Position numbers and translations under genes: made by a program. Positions 1 through 13,683 of a stretch of DNA of 64,000 nucleotides are shown here, piece after piece. Source of the DNA: Lucifuga dentata (taxonomy: Eukaryota > Chordata > Actinopteri > Ophidiiformes > Bythitidae); contig VXCM01000221.1 in the NCBI GenBank assembly GCA_014773175.1, positions 124,001 to 188,000 of the forward strand, given 5' to 3'. Below the pieces are notes generated by a model. The model saw only the letters and a program-made list of their open reading frames with translations. It had not been told where the DNA came from and did no database searches. Positions within the stretch are counted from its first letter, which is position 1, and every line of letters starts with the position of its first letter.

Positions 1-56
1 AACTTGCAGCGACAGAAACATTTATTGATAAAGAAAGTAAATTCTTGCTCGCAAAC

Positions 57-2278
57 CTCCACATGCCACTGCTTGCCCATGGCATTGACAACACGTCCCT
101 CAATCGGTCTCCTACAGGCACCGCAGATTGGCACACCCATCTTGTCGTGGCAGGGCAAACAGAAGAGCTCCCCCTTCAGTTCCCTGGCATCAGCTGTCAG
201 TTCTTTCCTGTGGGTAGAGAAACAGTGAGCTCCATCCTGGAGGGGAGACAAGCTGGCTCTTGAACACAGTTCTTCCTTACAAACTGCCATTAAAATGGAA
301 AGGAGCTCAGGCTTTGTAAGTGCAACTGAAAAGCTAATGCGGTGCCGTTCTCTGTCCTTAATATCGGGGTGTAGCGGTGAGACTTACCCACAATTGTTGC
401 AGTTGAAGTGGTCTGGGTGGTAGGGGTCATTCTTGAAGATCAGTGGCTGCTCTTCAATGATGGCATGGCATTTCTGGCAGATGTACTTGCCCAGGCCACG
501 GGCCTTCTCGCGGTTATGGCACGGCCGGCACAGATGCCTGAGATATATAAGGGAGAATGACATTTAAAGGTGTCAAGACCTGAACTGCAGGGGCAAATCT
601 TATGCTCTAAATTCTCTTGTTTGTTAAATACAAATACTTTATGCAAAATTCAATGAGGTGTCAGCTATATGATCATCTGTGATCACATGTTTACCAGGCT
701 GACATAATGTTATATTGAGAATATAACTGGAAGGGATACTGACCTGCCAGCATTTTTGACAAAACCCACATCAGCAAGCACAGCCTGGCAAATGTTACAG
801 CAGAAGCAGTCAGGGTGCCAGCTATTGTTCATGGCCTTAATAACACGACCAATGATGAACTCCCCTGAGAGCAACCAAAGGTAGGAAATTAACTTTGAGG
901 CAAAGCCGAGTAAGACTTCATCAGTATTTGTTACATGTGGATGTTTTCTCGTGCCTTACAGCAATACTTGATGAACACTCCATTACAGAGTCCTAATTGT
1001 TATTACAACACACTCTGTATTGCAAAAATGTTTTTAATTTAGCTTAAATGTTAGCAGGCATAATTTTTAATTTGATTCAGAGTATACCTGTCTTTCCAGA
1101 CACAGGCCAGTAATTAAGTTATTTGGTAATTAAGTTATGTTTACTCAGCACAAACATGCATCTAAGTCAATCTGATCACAAGCAGACAGCTCTTAGTACA
1201 AGTATGAACAGAGCTAATAAACATTTGAAAGCAGTCGGGATTGTATGTATCCACATATGGCGTGTAGTGTGAACACAGATTTGTCTGTGACAAGACTGGA
1301 TTATTGTTCAGTCAACTTCTTAGTGTGCCAACAGCATGGCAATCCTCTCTCTCTCTCACACACACAGCTATTTTGCCAGTGCCAACTGGCTAGACAAGGG
1401 TTCAAATTCATTCCCCTTGATGAGGTCCCAAATAGCCACAGAAATTTCCTTCTCTAGCAGTGTGGCCAAGTGCAAATACTGTTTTCTGTTTAATAGCAGA
1501 TGCAATTTTACACATATAAAATCAAAATGTGACCGAAAGTACGATCACAAGTGCTCACTGAAGATACATAAGAGAAGAGTTCAGCTGGTTAATGAAACCT
1601 GCAGTTTAGACGTGCGCTGAAAAACAATCTGAATACGCCTGAATATATCATACTTGGTCTGAACTGGTCTTATCACACTCACCACACTGATGGCAGCAAG
1701 GAGCAAAGAGCATCTGGAAGTCGTGCTCGCAGTACTTCCTGCCTTCAAACTGTAGAGAAAAGAAAGATACTCAGTGAAGAGCCAACATTCACTACATAAG
1801 ATGCAGAGTATCATAAATTCACAAACACGGAGTGCACAAAATATGGCGTTTCAGACAATTACAATGAAGCTGTCCCTCATATTTCTGTGAAATACCTCAT
1901 AGAAGAGTCCCTCTGGAAACTGCTGGAAACACTGGGCACACACAAAGCACTGCTCATGGTACAGTTCCCCATTACTATTGACTATCTTCTCTGTTGGAGC
2001 AAAGCCGCTCTTACATCGCTCGCAGGCCGCACTGGCCAGGGCGTTAGCAATGCTGCCGCAAGAAACAAGAAAATACATACAGTATATTACAGAGATTCAC
2101 TCAAGTTCCAGAAAAATGTCAGGCTAACAAATAACTAGGATTCCAACCTGAAACAGTGTTTATTACTTCTCCTAACTCCTCCATTAATCCTCTGGAGTTT
2201 TAAGTCGCTTTTATTATTTTACTTTCCACTGAATTTGGCTTTGCCATCTAATTATTATTATTATTATTACTGCATTGC

Positions 2279-2325
<47 letters not shown>

Positions 2326-3577
2326 AAAAATAAAGTTTTCTAGACAAGGCTACAGTTTTGTTTGTGAAATACTGCTATTTCTGCCAAGCCAGTAAACAAC
2401 AAACAAGGCATCAAATAATTAAGTAACAATCAAGAGAATCAGATAATCAAATGTGGAAGACCAGTGTCATTTTTCTTAATTCTAGTAAAGCAATCTGCCT
2501 TATCAACCTGGAAACAGGTTGAAATAATCTCACTACACTGGTAGATGTTTTCATTTGCTTTAATCAAATATCAGAATAATAAGAATTTCAGGATGAATCA
2601 GAATGTAGGATGACAATGTGTCTTTACTTATATAGCAGATATACTAACTCTGTTACTACTCTGTGTTGATGAAAGTTCAGAAATCTGTCCAATTTTACAT
2701 ATTGCGAGATGATTAAATCATAAAGATGTAATGCAACTATCTGTGACTTCAGAGGGAAAGGTTAAGTGCTGAGTTTGTTACACCAGCTGTCTCCAGGCAA
2801 AACAGAAATAATGTGTGGATCTTTGATGCTGCCTCTCTTCCTCACTGCTTAACCATCACCTAATTTGGTCAAGGAGTACAGGCACTGAATTCTAGCTGAG
2901 AGGCAGCCAAACACACACACACACATAGAAAACAGCCCAGGAATAACACAGTAAGATTAATATTTTTATCAATATACTGATCAATCATAAGGCACTTTTT
3001 TAAAATTAGTATTCATGTGTGATTACTCCCGTCCAAGATGAAGCTTCATAAGGGATCATGACGACCAGCTTTCTTTTATATAATTTAACCATCAATGTAT
3101 CCATGTTTCATGTTACTCCAACCGTAGCTACTGTTACAGTCACTTAACCAAAGACAGACCCAAAACACTAATGTAACAGAAACAATTAAAAAGAGGCAAA
3201 GCCTCAGATTGATGTATTAAGAATGAAAACTAGAAGTCAACTGGCGTCTACTCAATAGCCGAACCGCTAACTAGCATGCTAACCTTAATGTTAGCCTAAA
3301 TTAAATAAGCATTATAAGCCACTGCTCAGCGAACATTAGTTAAACCAATTGTGAAACTACAGATAATGCAAACCTGTATTCTGAAGAACAGAGATTTACT
3401 GACTGTAATATTTACTGGTGCCTTAAAGGCGTAGATGCTCCTTTAGCATTAGCGTTACGTACACAAACCTTACTTAGGGCTTAACTTGTTAGCTTTAAAA
3501 TCCATGCTAATGCTAACTACTTCTTCCCTAACTAAAGATAAATCTCACCTGCCCGTCATTCCAGCCACCCCCAACAT
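57..3577 (-). CDS. lims1: LIMS1 / PINCH-1, N-terminal exons (gene continues beyond the left edge)
   Basis: PINCH-1 is a LIM-only adaptor that binds integrin-linked kinase and parvin at focal adhesions. Coding exons, in transcript order: 3577-3549, 2052-1896, 1749-1683, 864-744, 537-388, 207-57. Phase is kept at every junction and gives 225 residues in the window. The start reads [10 protein letters not shown], like the vertebrate isoform that begins MLGV, and not the shorter start at MANALAS: here that Met is replaced by Ile, so the upstream ATG is required. LIM1 begins at Cys20 (CERCKSGF), followed by LIM2 (CHQCGEF), LIM3 (ICQKCHAI) and the beginning of LIM4 ([16 protein letters not shown]), with zinc-ligand Cys and His pairs intact. 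The last exon ends WHVE before a GTTTGC donor, so the rest of LIM4 and LIM5 lie outside. LIM1 in PINCH binds ILK (family knowledge). The near-identity to mammalian PINCH-1 favours lims1 over lims2. Confidence 0.93.
2250..2323. repeat. (ATT)n/(AAT)n microsatellite, inverted
   Basis: An ATT run of about 20 bases is followed, after a 9-base spacer, by an AAT run of about 45 bases. The two halves are complementary and could fold into a hairpin. It lies in lims1 intron 1. Confidence 0.9.
2324..3548 (-). other. lims1 intron 1, no further gene seen
   Basis: This AT-rich stretch lies between the first coding exon and the LIM1 exon of lims1. I see a short CA run at 2910-2925 and no convincing coding sequence. 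Confidence 0.7.
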
Positions 3578-6500
3578 CACCAGCACGATAAATTAAGAAA
3601 CACAGTAAGTTACTCGCAAATTTATTTCGTCTAGATAGATGCAAAAGTTTGAAAGAGGAACTACTCCCCTTGTGCGGTACCGTCCCCTCAGCAGAGTCAT
3701 GCCTGGGCTGGACTGGGACCACAGTCCGCCCACCCAGGAATGCCATGAATGATGTCATACTATCAAATCCCAATAGATCAAAATTAAAAACTTGGCTTGG
3801 ATGTTACGCCAGATTTCAATTAATTTGATCCTCTGGAGTCATTATTGTAATTTTACGTTTCATTGAATTTGGTTTTTATTTACCATATAAAAAGTTGCAC
3901 TGCTAACCTACGAACTTAATGGGTGAAAAAGCCACATATTGATTTAAATGCTTTGTTTTCCATAGTTTCCAGTTTTACAAAAACATCAATTCATCTATAT
4001 GTTTTGTCAAAGTTGTGATTATGGCTGCATGGTAACTCAGATGAAAGCCAGATTGGAAAGTTACAGTATATGTTGATGCATTCATGTCCTTGTGGGAAGC
4101 TCAGACATCCTGATGTTAGTCATATGAAGAATAGTCATGTTTTTAAAGAGAGAAACTACTAAATTCACATCACCCTTCCATATATTATCTGTCTTAAGGA
4201 TTTAAAGTTATAACGTTTAATGTTACAACAACGCAACTCAATAAATCAGTGGTGTTCAGCAATGGTATCTTATATCTTAAATGTCAAAATGTGAGTTAAC
4301 AAACTAATATGGAAGAACTTTAAAAATAAAATAAAAAATAAAAATAAAAAATAAAACAGTTCTTATTAGTAACTGTAGATGGTTCCTGTGATTGTTTTAA
4401 CTGAATGAGATTTCTGTGAGTTCATTTTATGCTGAAATGTGTGGAAATAAATGCCTCCCTGGATGGTACAAAAAAAAGGTACCAGTGTAAATATCTATCA
4501 AGTCATTTGAAAAATGTTCAATGGTAATGAAAAGTATTCTCATTTTATAGCAATAATAAGCACTTCTCAATAAGATTCTCCAGACTCTGCAGGGATCCCA
4601 GCACAAGCAAGAAAAAATATATTAACAAATAATTAAACATTAAAGATACAAAGATATGAAGAAAAATCTGCCAGGATACTGACAATCCTGTCATGACATC
4701 TGTTTGATTACACAGTTGACACCTTTATTCTTGTGACTCTCTCACTCCTGACTTTACCCTCAATGCTCATGTGAGATTGAGGTGTAACTGACCACAGATG
4801 TTTAGTTCCCTCTGATTTCCCACCAGCATAGAACTGATGACGCCTCATAGTTGCTTCTGTCTTAGTACTTATACGTATAGTACTTACTTATAGTATTTAT
4901 CCTGACTGACAGTGGCGTATGTGAAATAATAAAGGCATCTCTGTGGATGTGAGGAATAAAAACAGCACCTACCTCTGCATTCTGACTAGATCTGTGCTTA
5001 GATCTTATTTAAAGTGCTCCCTGCAGGTTTCTGCTTTACAAATACTGTTTATTACCTCTTTAAATCTCAAGAATTTGTAAAAGGAACTAGAAGCCATCAA
5101 GAACCTTAATATGAGGCTGTTTAGCTTTGGGTGGAAAAGGAGACAAAACCTCACGTCGTATCTTTTATCTGATTTCACTTAATGGATTTGTTCTTTTAAT
5201 GTGTTTTCTTTTGCTTGTACTTGTTTTTATGTCCTTGTGTATGTTACTATTGGTTTGTAAACCTTCTTGGAAAACAGTCTACCTTTAGATAAGTGCTGAA
5301 TAAATAACATTTACTTTTATTGTTATTATGCTCAATTCTTTTTCTCTGTAATGACCCAATTTGCTGGGATGTTTGTGCGGTTTTACCCTTTCACTTATCT
5401 CTGATTGTACATAATAAAAACTGACAGTTTTCCTTATGTACAGGAACATTTTTCTATATAGTGACAAATAAGTATGTATATTTTCAACAATCAGTTCATA
5501 AGATATTTCATACTGTGCTTGAATGCGAAGAATTAACTGTAACTAATTAAGATTTTATGGAGAAAAGAGGATGAAAGACATCTGTAGACAGCTTTCATGG
5601 AGGAACATCAGACTATAAACATGAAGGAAATCATCAGGTTTCTTCTGCTTACGTTGGTTGTTTTTAAGGACCTGACAAAGAAATATTTTTCATCATCATC
5701 GCTGCATGAAACACTCGGGAGGACTTTCACTTTGTGCGTTTTTGATTCAAGCAACCATATGAATACATTTTGGAATTTTGTTACTTCTCAAGGTTTTAAC
5801 ACTTTGATAATGTGGTTTTGACAATGGTCAGGAGAGGGAAAGATTTGGTAAGAGAAGATGAGGGATGTGAAAGAAATTGCAGAGGGAAGGGGAGAGAATT
5901 GAGCTCAAGTTCAGACACACACACACACACACACAAATAACTCATGTAAAAGTACCATTTGAGAAGTAAACAGTAAATCACAATACTCTTTACAGATTTA
6001 CAAAGGCAAATTTAACCATATGAATCTTTATCCTCTATAGGAATGGATATTCGGCTTATAAGAAATTTTCTCCTGTTGCACAGTGCTGCAATAAGCCACA
6101 TCTCTTGTTTTTGCTTGAAGCATTTTTTCTACAGAGATGCTAATCTTATTAACGTTGACACCATTAACCAAAACACTGAGGGTGTCTCACCATAATTAAA
6201 TATTTTAAGTACAGCTTATTTCTGATTGACTAATTAAGGAATTTCTCAGCTCAGTTCTCCTTTGGTCTGTATTACACTGAAACAAGTTATATGTTGGACA
6301 AGCTTCAACACCAATTAGAAAATAAATCTAGAATCTTTAGGTAGCTGAAACATAGAATATGTATGCTAACAAGCATTTTTTTTATTATGGCTATAAAGCT
6401 CACTCAAACAGTAGGTTTCTTTGGGGAAAATAAAACAAGTTAACTTCCAGTAAATCCTTTACAACATTATGTCTTTTCACATTAAAGCAGCCCTATTTAG

Positions 6501-9023
6501 CTAAAAATAAAAACCCAACACTGTATACGCTGCACGTACTGCAGCCCTTCCTCTATCTCTCCTTGAAGATTACAGTCATCATCTATACACACTGAATACA
6601 AATGCAGTTAATATTAAACAGCAGATGGCATGGGTTCATAAATACATAATAAAAATGTAAGTCATTAAAAGATAAACTCCAAGACAAGGCCTTGCTGACC
6701 TTGAGAAACAGAAAAAAATGTAATTAAGAAATGATTGGTCTGTATTAAGAGGGCAACAACTCTAGAAATATTACAACAATGTGATGTTTTTTCAATGACC
6801 ATTTGTGAATAAAATTTATAAAACAGGTTGAATGTCAACCCTGTAAAACAAATTTTAAAGAGAATATAATGATTTGCAGATCTCTTTCATTGCACAGTTC
6901 AAAGGTGACATCTTTCAGCAAGTCAACAGGCATCCTTTACAAGTCCACCTTAAGACAGTTACTCCTCCATCCTCTTGCAATGAAACATTATTGAGACAAA
7001 GTTTTCATTCTTACATCAGGCAAACATTCAGATTCAACATTCAGCTGCCAAACTGTCTCGTATTTTGGGCTACACAATTTTTCTACAAAGGTCCCACACA
7101 CAGATTATCAAGGCTGTGATTTTTATATTTTAATTATTATTCTAACATCATGACATCCAACTAAGCATTGGAGTTTCTGGATGGCGTACCACTTCATTGT
7201 AAATATGCAAGAGATAAGTACGAGTAAAGATAACCATCATTAACAAAGGTTGATAGCATGTCATCATTGTAGGTCAGCCTATAGTTTCTATATGATTGTC
7301 TCATAATATTTTTTTAAAAATATTGCAAAAACTGAAGCATCTGTCGTAAATGTGCAGCCCCATGCCAACTTTTACATATACTTCCGAGATAATTTTTTTT
7401 TACTCTAAAGCCAGAATATGTAATTATTAGCAAACTAAGCTGCAAAACAAATTTAGGGAACACATTTTCACACATTCTGGTCACTTACATTTCTGTGATG
7501 CCAATAACACTGTCTATGTGGACTGACTTATCTTTAACATTTGGTAGATTGAAATTCAATGCAATATAAATGGCTATATTATGTATACTCCTCATTCCTT
7601 CAATTATTTTGAGTAGTAGATTATCTGTATGCATCAGTGTGGCTATTCGGTTGTTTTGCCAAAAAAAAAAAAACAAAGTTTCATCCTGTGATCTTCTTCT
7701 TCTTCTTTTTTATTTTTATTTATTTTTGTGTGTGTGTATGTGCCAACTATCAATAGTTTGTCAATTCAAGCTTCAAATTTTTGTAAAACAAATAAATTTT
7801 ATAAAAGCTAGTTACCAGCCAAGCTTGACATAACTAAAATTTACCATAAATTTGTAAGATCAAAAATGGTAATTCTTCATTAAGGTAAAAGTGCATCAGT
7901 AGGATTCAGTAAACTGTACAAATATATATATACACAACATGTCACAATTGAAATTTCTCCCAATTTGTTTTGCAAAGTTGTTGATATTTATAATTAATAT
8001 AGAAACATGGGTCAGGTAATGCAGAAACGTAGCTTATGTAGCTTCAAACCAGGTAAAGTATTTAACACACAAAATATGTTCAAACATCTCTCCTAGACTA
8101 ACATGATCATTAAATTAATTTAAGAGTAGCTCCTTCACATAAGCAATAGAACTCTTTAGTCTGGTTCACATTAAGTCAGAGGATGGGGAAGGACACATTT
8201 TTTCAATAACAAAAGTAATGCATATGCAATACAAAAATTATAAATAACCCCTTACATATTGTTCATTACTAACTTAACCATGCTCATGTAATCAACCTCC
8301 CCAGTCTACACAAAGCCTCACTCTAATGGATAGCTCATAACAGTGATCAGTAATCCCCATTTGATGAAAATTTAGAATTGCAAACAAGCGTCTACAGAGT
8401 ATTTGTTCCCCATCATATATGAAGGTTTTTGAAACTACCGTACCGTCTGAAGTCACCGCATCACTCGTGTGTAGTGATGACAATACTCTAGTGACTCGAT
8501 TTTAACTGTCAACTTTTGACTTCTATTGAAAAGGCTTGAATTTATGTGTGCGTATGATAAGCAATAAGTTTATGTTTATCTGCATGTGACACTGACATAA
8601 ATGCAGCCTGTGCACATGAAATAAGACCAGCATAATTTTACCCATAATTTTACCTATTAACATTCATTCCCAGAATTTCCTGTCAAAGCCCATCCCAAAA
8701 CAACACTCAGAAAACAGGGCTCAGAAAACAAAGTGCTTATTAATATAAGTGACAACAAGCTGAATGTATTTACACATAAATATACACATACACAGACAGA
8801 AAAAAACAAAAACATTAGTAGAGTGGTATGGGTGGAGTTGAAATCAATATTCAAGACGTCTTATCAGACAAATCCAAATGTAAAGAGAACCATGCATATG
8901 GTTCCTGGGAAAGGGCCTGCCTCACAAACAGAAGAGGGATCATGGATATCTCCACAAAAGTAGGTCTCTGAACTAGATGCACAAACTTTTACATAACCTA
9001 GATCTACACTTCCTCCCAGAGCT
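3578..9023. other. Gene-free spacer: lims1 5' flank and fbxl3 3' flank
   Basis: No coding exon is supported here. The left end must hold lims1 5' UTR and promoter, on the minus strand above 3577. The right end must hold the fbxl3 3' UTR: reading down from the fbxl3 stop, the first AATAAA-type signals on the minus strand are TTTATT motifs around 7709-7724. The rest is AT-rich with small repeats: an A(n)T run at 4321-4356, a CA run at 5914-5934, a poly-A at 7661 and a LINE-like tail near 5280. Short open frames here have no recognisable protein similarity. Confidence 0.6.
5914..5934. repeat. (CA)n microsatellite
   Basis: A CA run of about ten units in non-coding DNA. Confidence 0.9.
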
Positions 9024-12000
9024 CTACCAGGTGGGCATCATATCTGGGAACCAGACACGACCCAAATGCTTCAACACTTCCCAGTGGATATCATCCAGCC
9101 CATAGCGGTGATCTGGAACCAGTACCTCCTCCATGATGGATAGCTGTGTCAGCCTGTGACCACACATCTTGACAAACTCCACAAAGGCGCTGCACGACAC
9201 TTCACACTCTCCTAAGCCAATGGCTGACAGCTGGGTGCAGTGTTGAGCGATGCGGATCAGCTCTTCATCCAGTGGCCTAAGACCATTGGCACACACCACC
9301 AGCTCCACCAGACGTGGGCAGTTGAGGCCCACACAGCCCAGTACATCTTTACTGACAGAGCGGCCAAAATACAGGTGTGTAACAGGGATTTCATCACGGA
9401 AAAAAGGACTGAACTCATCCTCGTAGAGGAAGAAGTACATGACCAAATTAAACTTGGGAGAGTGGCGCGCCATAGCATCCCAGCTGCTCTTCTTGATGGT
9501 GTGGAACTGCTGGCTGGGATTCTCACTTACCACATCAATGCGAAGGTGCTCAAGGTGAACGTGCTTCTCTGAGGAAAGGGCGATGAGAAGTTCATCACTC
9601 AACAAATGGTAGTTGAGAACTAGTTCTCTCAGGCCGTGGCACTGATCAGCCACACAAAGGATACCTGGGATGGAGTGAAAATATAAAGTATGTAAGTTAT
9701 AGAAATAAAAAAGAATATTCACAGTCTGTGAGCACAGAAAAAGACAAAGCAACAATGGGCAGCACATGGTCTTGCTACGGCTTTTGCTTCCGCTGCCACT
9801 TATATTGGTGAATAGGCAGAACATACAAACCACAACAAATATAAACTTATCTTCTTTTACATGCGTACTTTGCTATCCTTGTAAACTTTGTAGTGACTCG
9901 TGATGAGAGTACAGAGTACTTTCAAGTTTTGGCTGGAAGGATTTTTAATGATTCTGGTGTTTGCCTTCAGATGATGAACTCTCCTGGCTATGATTATGTC
10001 GACCCTGAGTCACTTCTGCCCCATTTACTCATCAACTGCTGACGAATGTGCTTAAAATATTAATTTTTATCTCTTACTTCTCTCCATTCCCTCTCACCAG
10101 AGGGACAATTTTCAGAATAGTTTTAATAACCTTTGAATGACAATTTTAATAACCTTTAATAACACGAAAGATATCTAGCCCCCCCTTAAAATCAGGTAAA
10201 ATGTTGAAATGATCTCTCTGGCATTCTACAGAGGAAACACAGAGAGGAAATGGAAAACCAGTAGTTGTGTATTTGAAAGTACTTTTGAAGAGATTTAACT
10301 GGGATAAATAGGGAATTCTATTTCCATTGTTGATAAAGTTCTGTGGAAAACATCTGGCGCTGTGTTGAATGATTATTTTAAAGACATTTTTATACCAGGA
10401 AGAGGCACTTTGCCACCTTGATTCATTTCAATGAGAACCTAGCTGTAGCTTTCCCGCTGAGACCAGCGGCAGCAGCAAGGGACGGGGGTTGCTGTGGCCT
10501 GCAGATTTGGTCATGTCAAACTTCATGGCAAAAGTTTGACATGAGTTGACATGAGTTTAACAAGAATTCACCACTGTACATCATGGCGCCGTCCATGGAA
10601 GAGCTAAAAAGGTTGGTATCAAAGTACTTGCAGCTGTTGATTCTGGTGAGACCGATTCCTAGACCAGCGACAGCCTCTGTGGTTGCCACTTCCCGGTGTA
10701 AAAAGGCCTTTAGGGTTGTAGGACATAATAAAATCAAAGTCTCTATCTCCACTTTTGAATGACTCACCCCTCCATTATTCCCAAAATCAATGTCTTCTTT
10801 GAAATACATAAAGTAAAAGCAAGCAGTACAATGTCCCCTCAGGAAAGTGAATTAGTCTCCCCTTTGCTCTAGCCTGCTAAGTTTTTAAATTCCAAAATGT
10901 GCCATTCTATGGCCGCCTCCTAATCATCAGTACCTGCGGGCGAAACATGAGGACAACTGCTCATTTTTAGCAGTTTGAGTGTGTCACTGTTATTGGCCAC
11001 CAGCACTTTGAGGGAGGGGTCATCAACAGGTGTGTCATCAATCTTCAGGGAGGAGAGGGATTTGGAGTTCACAAAAACCACTGTCAGTGCTGAGATGAAG
11101 TGAGACTGTTGAATAGAACAAAAGAAATTAAGCATTAGAGAAAGATGCTTAAGCACTATAACAGAGTGAATGGTATTTATCCCTTAACTCAGGAATAAAT
11201 CTGTTTTCAGTTTACCTTTGGCAGCTCCATGAAGCTGGGTCGGGCTGTGGAGATGAGCCCCAAAGTCTTCAAAGAACAATTCACCAGCTGAGACAGGATG
11301 TCACACGCTGCCTCTGCAGACTCTCTGCTGCTGTCCACCTAAGGAATAAAGAGACAACATAAAAGCCCAGCAACAGTTTAGCAACAGCTTGTAATCCAAC
11401 GATCACACACTTTCTTTACTCCAAACTCATCTTCTCCTTCTCATCATCACTTCTTACCTTGAAGCTGACATACTGCAGGTGGTTGGAGTGCCTTTTGATG
11501 ATCTGTTTGATGAGATCTGGGTGTGTTGCCTTCAGGTAAGAGCTGGCTGGCTGGTTCAACTCAAACTCAAAGCACCGCCACAGCTCCGGCATGTGAAAAG
11601 CTTGGTTCCAGCCTCGGCACACCTGTAGAAAATCCATGTTAGACCGATATGCCCTAAACTTGATCCAAGCCATTTATCTTTCTCTGACATAATCCATGTT
11701 TTGTTATGCAGAATGTACTGTATATACATAAAAGAAGGAAGTTCAAATGAGATGTAATATTTCCACCTCGGAGAAAACAGCAAATACAAATCTGTGCAAC
11801 AAAACGAACAGAAAAATTAATACACTGTGGACTTTACCAAAAATCTTTTACATTGAATCTCACTTTTCAGTATGTCATGTTTTCCACAGTGAGACCCAAT
11901 GTTGGTGTGCCAAAAAATGCTTTTTGAAGACCCACAGCAGCTGACAAAATGTGACTCTTGGGGGAGGAACCATTAGGAACCATTAGACAAGTGGTCTTGA

Positions 12001-13112
12001 GCCAGGCAAGAATGTTCAGTCAACCTCATGACACTGTGATAACAGGCAAATATGTCTGTATGCTAGGTTAATACAGTAGTTTTTGCAGGATTTCCTGATG
12101 TGGAGGGCTTTATGGATTGTGTGAGTTTAAATATTTTCTGCATTTCTTGATTTGGAGAGGATTTTCATTAACGTCTGTATCTTCCAAGCTTAAATGTTTT
12201 GATATCTGTGGCATTTTCTAATACGAAGTGCACTTTCCTTAATGCCTGTGCTTTTAATCTCATCCTTAGGGGCCACGTAGACCTGCTGCAGGACCATCAA
12301 ACTACAGCACTTATCACGTCCTACACAGCTAGTCAATTCAAGCTGCAAGTTCTGGCATTTAATGCTAAAATTTTATTCTTTGAACAAATCTTAAATACAA
12401 ACCCACTCAGGGGACACTGAACTTCTCAGCAACAATTTAGGTGATTTGACATCAATGTCGGGTGTTTGTAAGCTAACAAAAACAGGACTTGCACTGATGG
12501 AATGTTGGTAAAATCTACTATAATGAATAGAGCGATGTCTCATCCAAGATCGGGTATAATTTCTTGTGAATAATTGTAAATTGCTATCTGCCTCGTTACT
12601 TCATGCAGATGGTCTAAACAGCACAATCTTAAATAGGATTGACTAAGAGAAATGTCTGAACCATAATGAAGCTGCTACCAGTAACACAGTATAACAGTCC
12701 AGCATCAGAGCTTGGGCCACAGCATCTAACAGACAAAAAAATAACGATCAATCTGTTCCTTCAAGCCACCATCTGTCCATTTAGAATGAAGTACAACTTG
12801 TTGGTTAGGCACACAGCAAGCACTGAGTCTTGTATTTCCTGTTAAAGCCTTCACTGTAGTGATTGATGGCACATTATTCTGGGATACCTGAGAAGCATAA
12901 GCCCTATCCAGCAGAGTCAAGTACTGGAAGATGTGAAGCAAGACCTCCTGTGGCAGACACTCCCAGCGGACACCCTCCTCCTCCTCCTCCTNCTCCTCCT
13001 CCTCCCATGCTTTCTCCTTGCTCTGCTTGAAGGACCGTTTAAGAGCCACTGGAGGCCCAACGCTGGTGCCACTGCTGTTTTCTTCCTCGTTCCCTTGGAG
13101 ACCCCGTTTCAT
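9024..13112 (-). CDS. fbxl3: FBXL3, F-box/LRR substrate receptor for cryptochromes
   Basis: SCF-FBXL3 ubiquitinates CRY1 and CRY2 and sets circadian period (family knowledge). Coding exons: 13112-12888, 11622-11458, 11338-11216, 11105-10934, 9664-9024. All junctions keep phase and give 441 codons; human FBXL3 has 428. The F-box lies at about residues 48-85 ([16 protein letters not shown] ... CRGWNQAF), followed by the variant leucine-rich repeats characteristic of FBXL3 and its paralogue FBXL21. The protein ends FPDMMPTW. The final Trp in FBXL3 is known to plug the cryptochrome FAD pocket, and it is kept here. Residues from [10 protein letters not shown] to SPAGILCVAD are essentially identical to human. 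The N-terminus is divergent and carries a glutamate run interrupted by one N (12992). The start lies just after an acceptor (TTTTCTAG then GATG), so exon 1 is non-coding. FBXL3 fits better than FBXL21 on overall identity, but the a/b duplicate cannot be assigned. Confidence 0.95.
9665..10933 (-). other. fbxl3 intron 4
   Basis: This is the intron between the SPAG exon and the last exon. It contains a minus-strand open stretch at 10516-10809 with more even base composition than its surroundings, but no protein family is recognisable in it. Two TTTAATAACCTTT copies occur near 10120-10160. Confidence 0.7.
11623..12887 (-). other. fbxl3 intron 1 of the coding region
   Basis: The intron runs from the CAG/GTATCC donor at 12887 to the acceptor at 11623. 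A GGAACCATTA duplication occurs at about 11968-11987. No gene is seen inside. Confidence 0.75.
12965..13010 (-). repeat. (GAG)n coding repeat with one unresolved base
   Basis: An in-frame GAG/GAA run encodes the glutamate stretch near residues 38-47 of fbxl3. The N at 12992 falls inside it, so the true repeat length is uncertain. Confidence 0.85.
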
Positions 13113-13167
13113 CCTAGAAAAATAAGATGAGTTGAAAAAAACGCAGATGGTCAGGTCTCATTAACTA

Positions 13168-13505
13168 CACTACAGGCCAGAAATTTGAGGCCACCTCCAG
13201 ATTTAGCATGACCAGACTGTGTAGCAAGTTAATCACAAAATGATGTGGCAGAAGGCAGACAGCAGCTATTGAATAGCAGTTAGTTAAAACACATAAGCAA
13301 GGGAGTATGGGCAAGGGAGATGGAACACAACTGGAGTGCCAGTGCACCAATACATGCTGGGCATGCCTTCATTAAAAAAATCATTTCTTAAGCCATTGTG
13401 GCTATATAATGTGCTCTTGTTGACAAGTTCTTCTTGAAAACTAATTAGTTACATTTATTTTATATATTTATGTCATTTCCTGTGCAAGAAATTGTAAAAC
13501 AGTGT

Positions 13506-13537
<32 letters not shown>

Positions 13538-13574
13538 TAATCTGGGGATGGCCTCAAACATCCGGCCTGTAGTG
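13168..13574. mobile_element. Tc1/mariner-like MITE, copy A
   Basis: The terminal inverted repeats begin CACTACAGGCCAGAAATTTG on the left and end GGCCTGTAGTG on the right. Both are flanked by TA (13166-13167 and 13575-13576), the target duplication of Tc1/mariner elements. The 407 bp body has no transposase and includes a poly-T tract. A second, inverted copy lies at 41516-42692. The element sits in the fbxl3 5' intron. Confidence 0.85.
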
Positions 13575-13683
13575 TACATGTGGGGAAAATGTAGTTACCA
13601 GCACTGTCTGTGCTGGACTTCATCACAATACTTACAGATATGCTTAACAAAAGAAAAAAATTTGCTAAACACAAAAAAAATGT

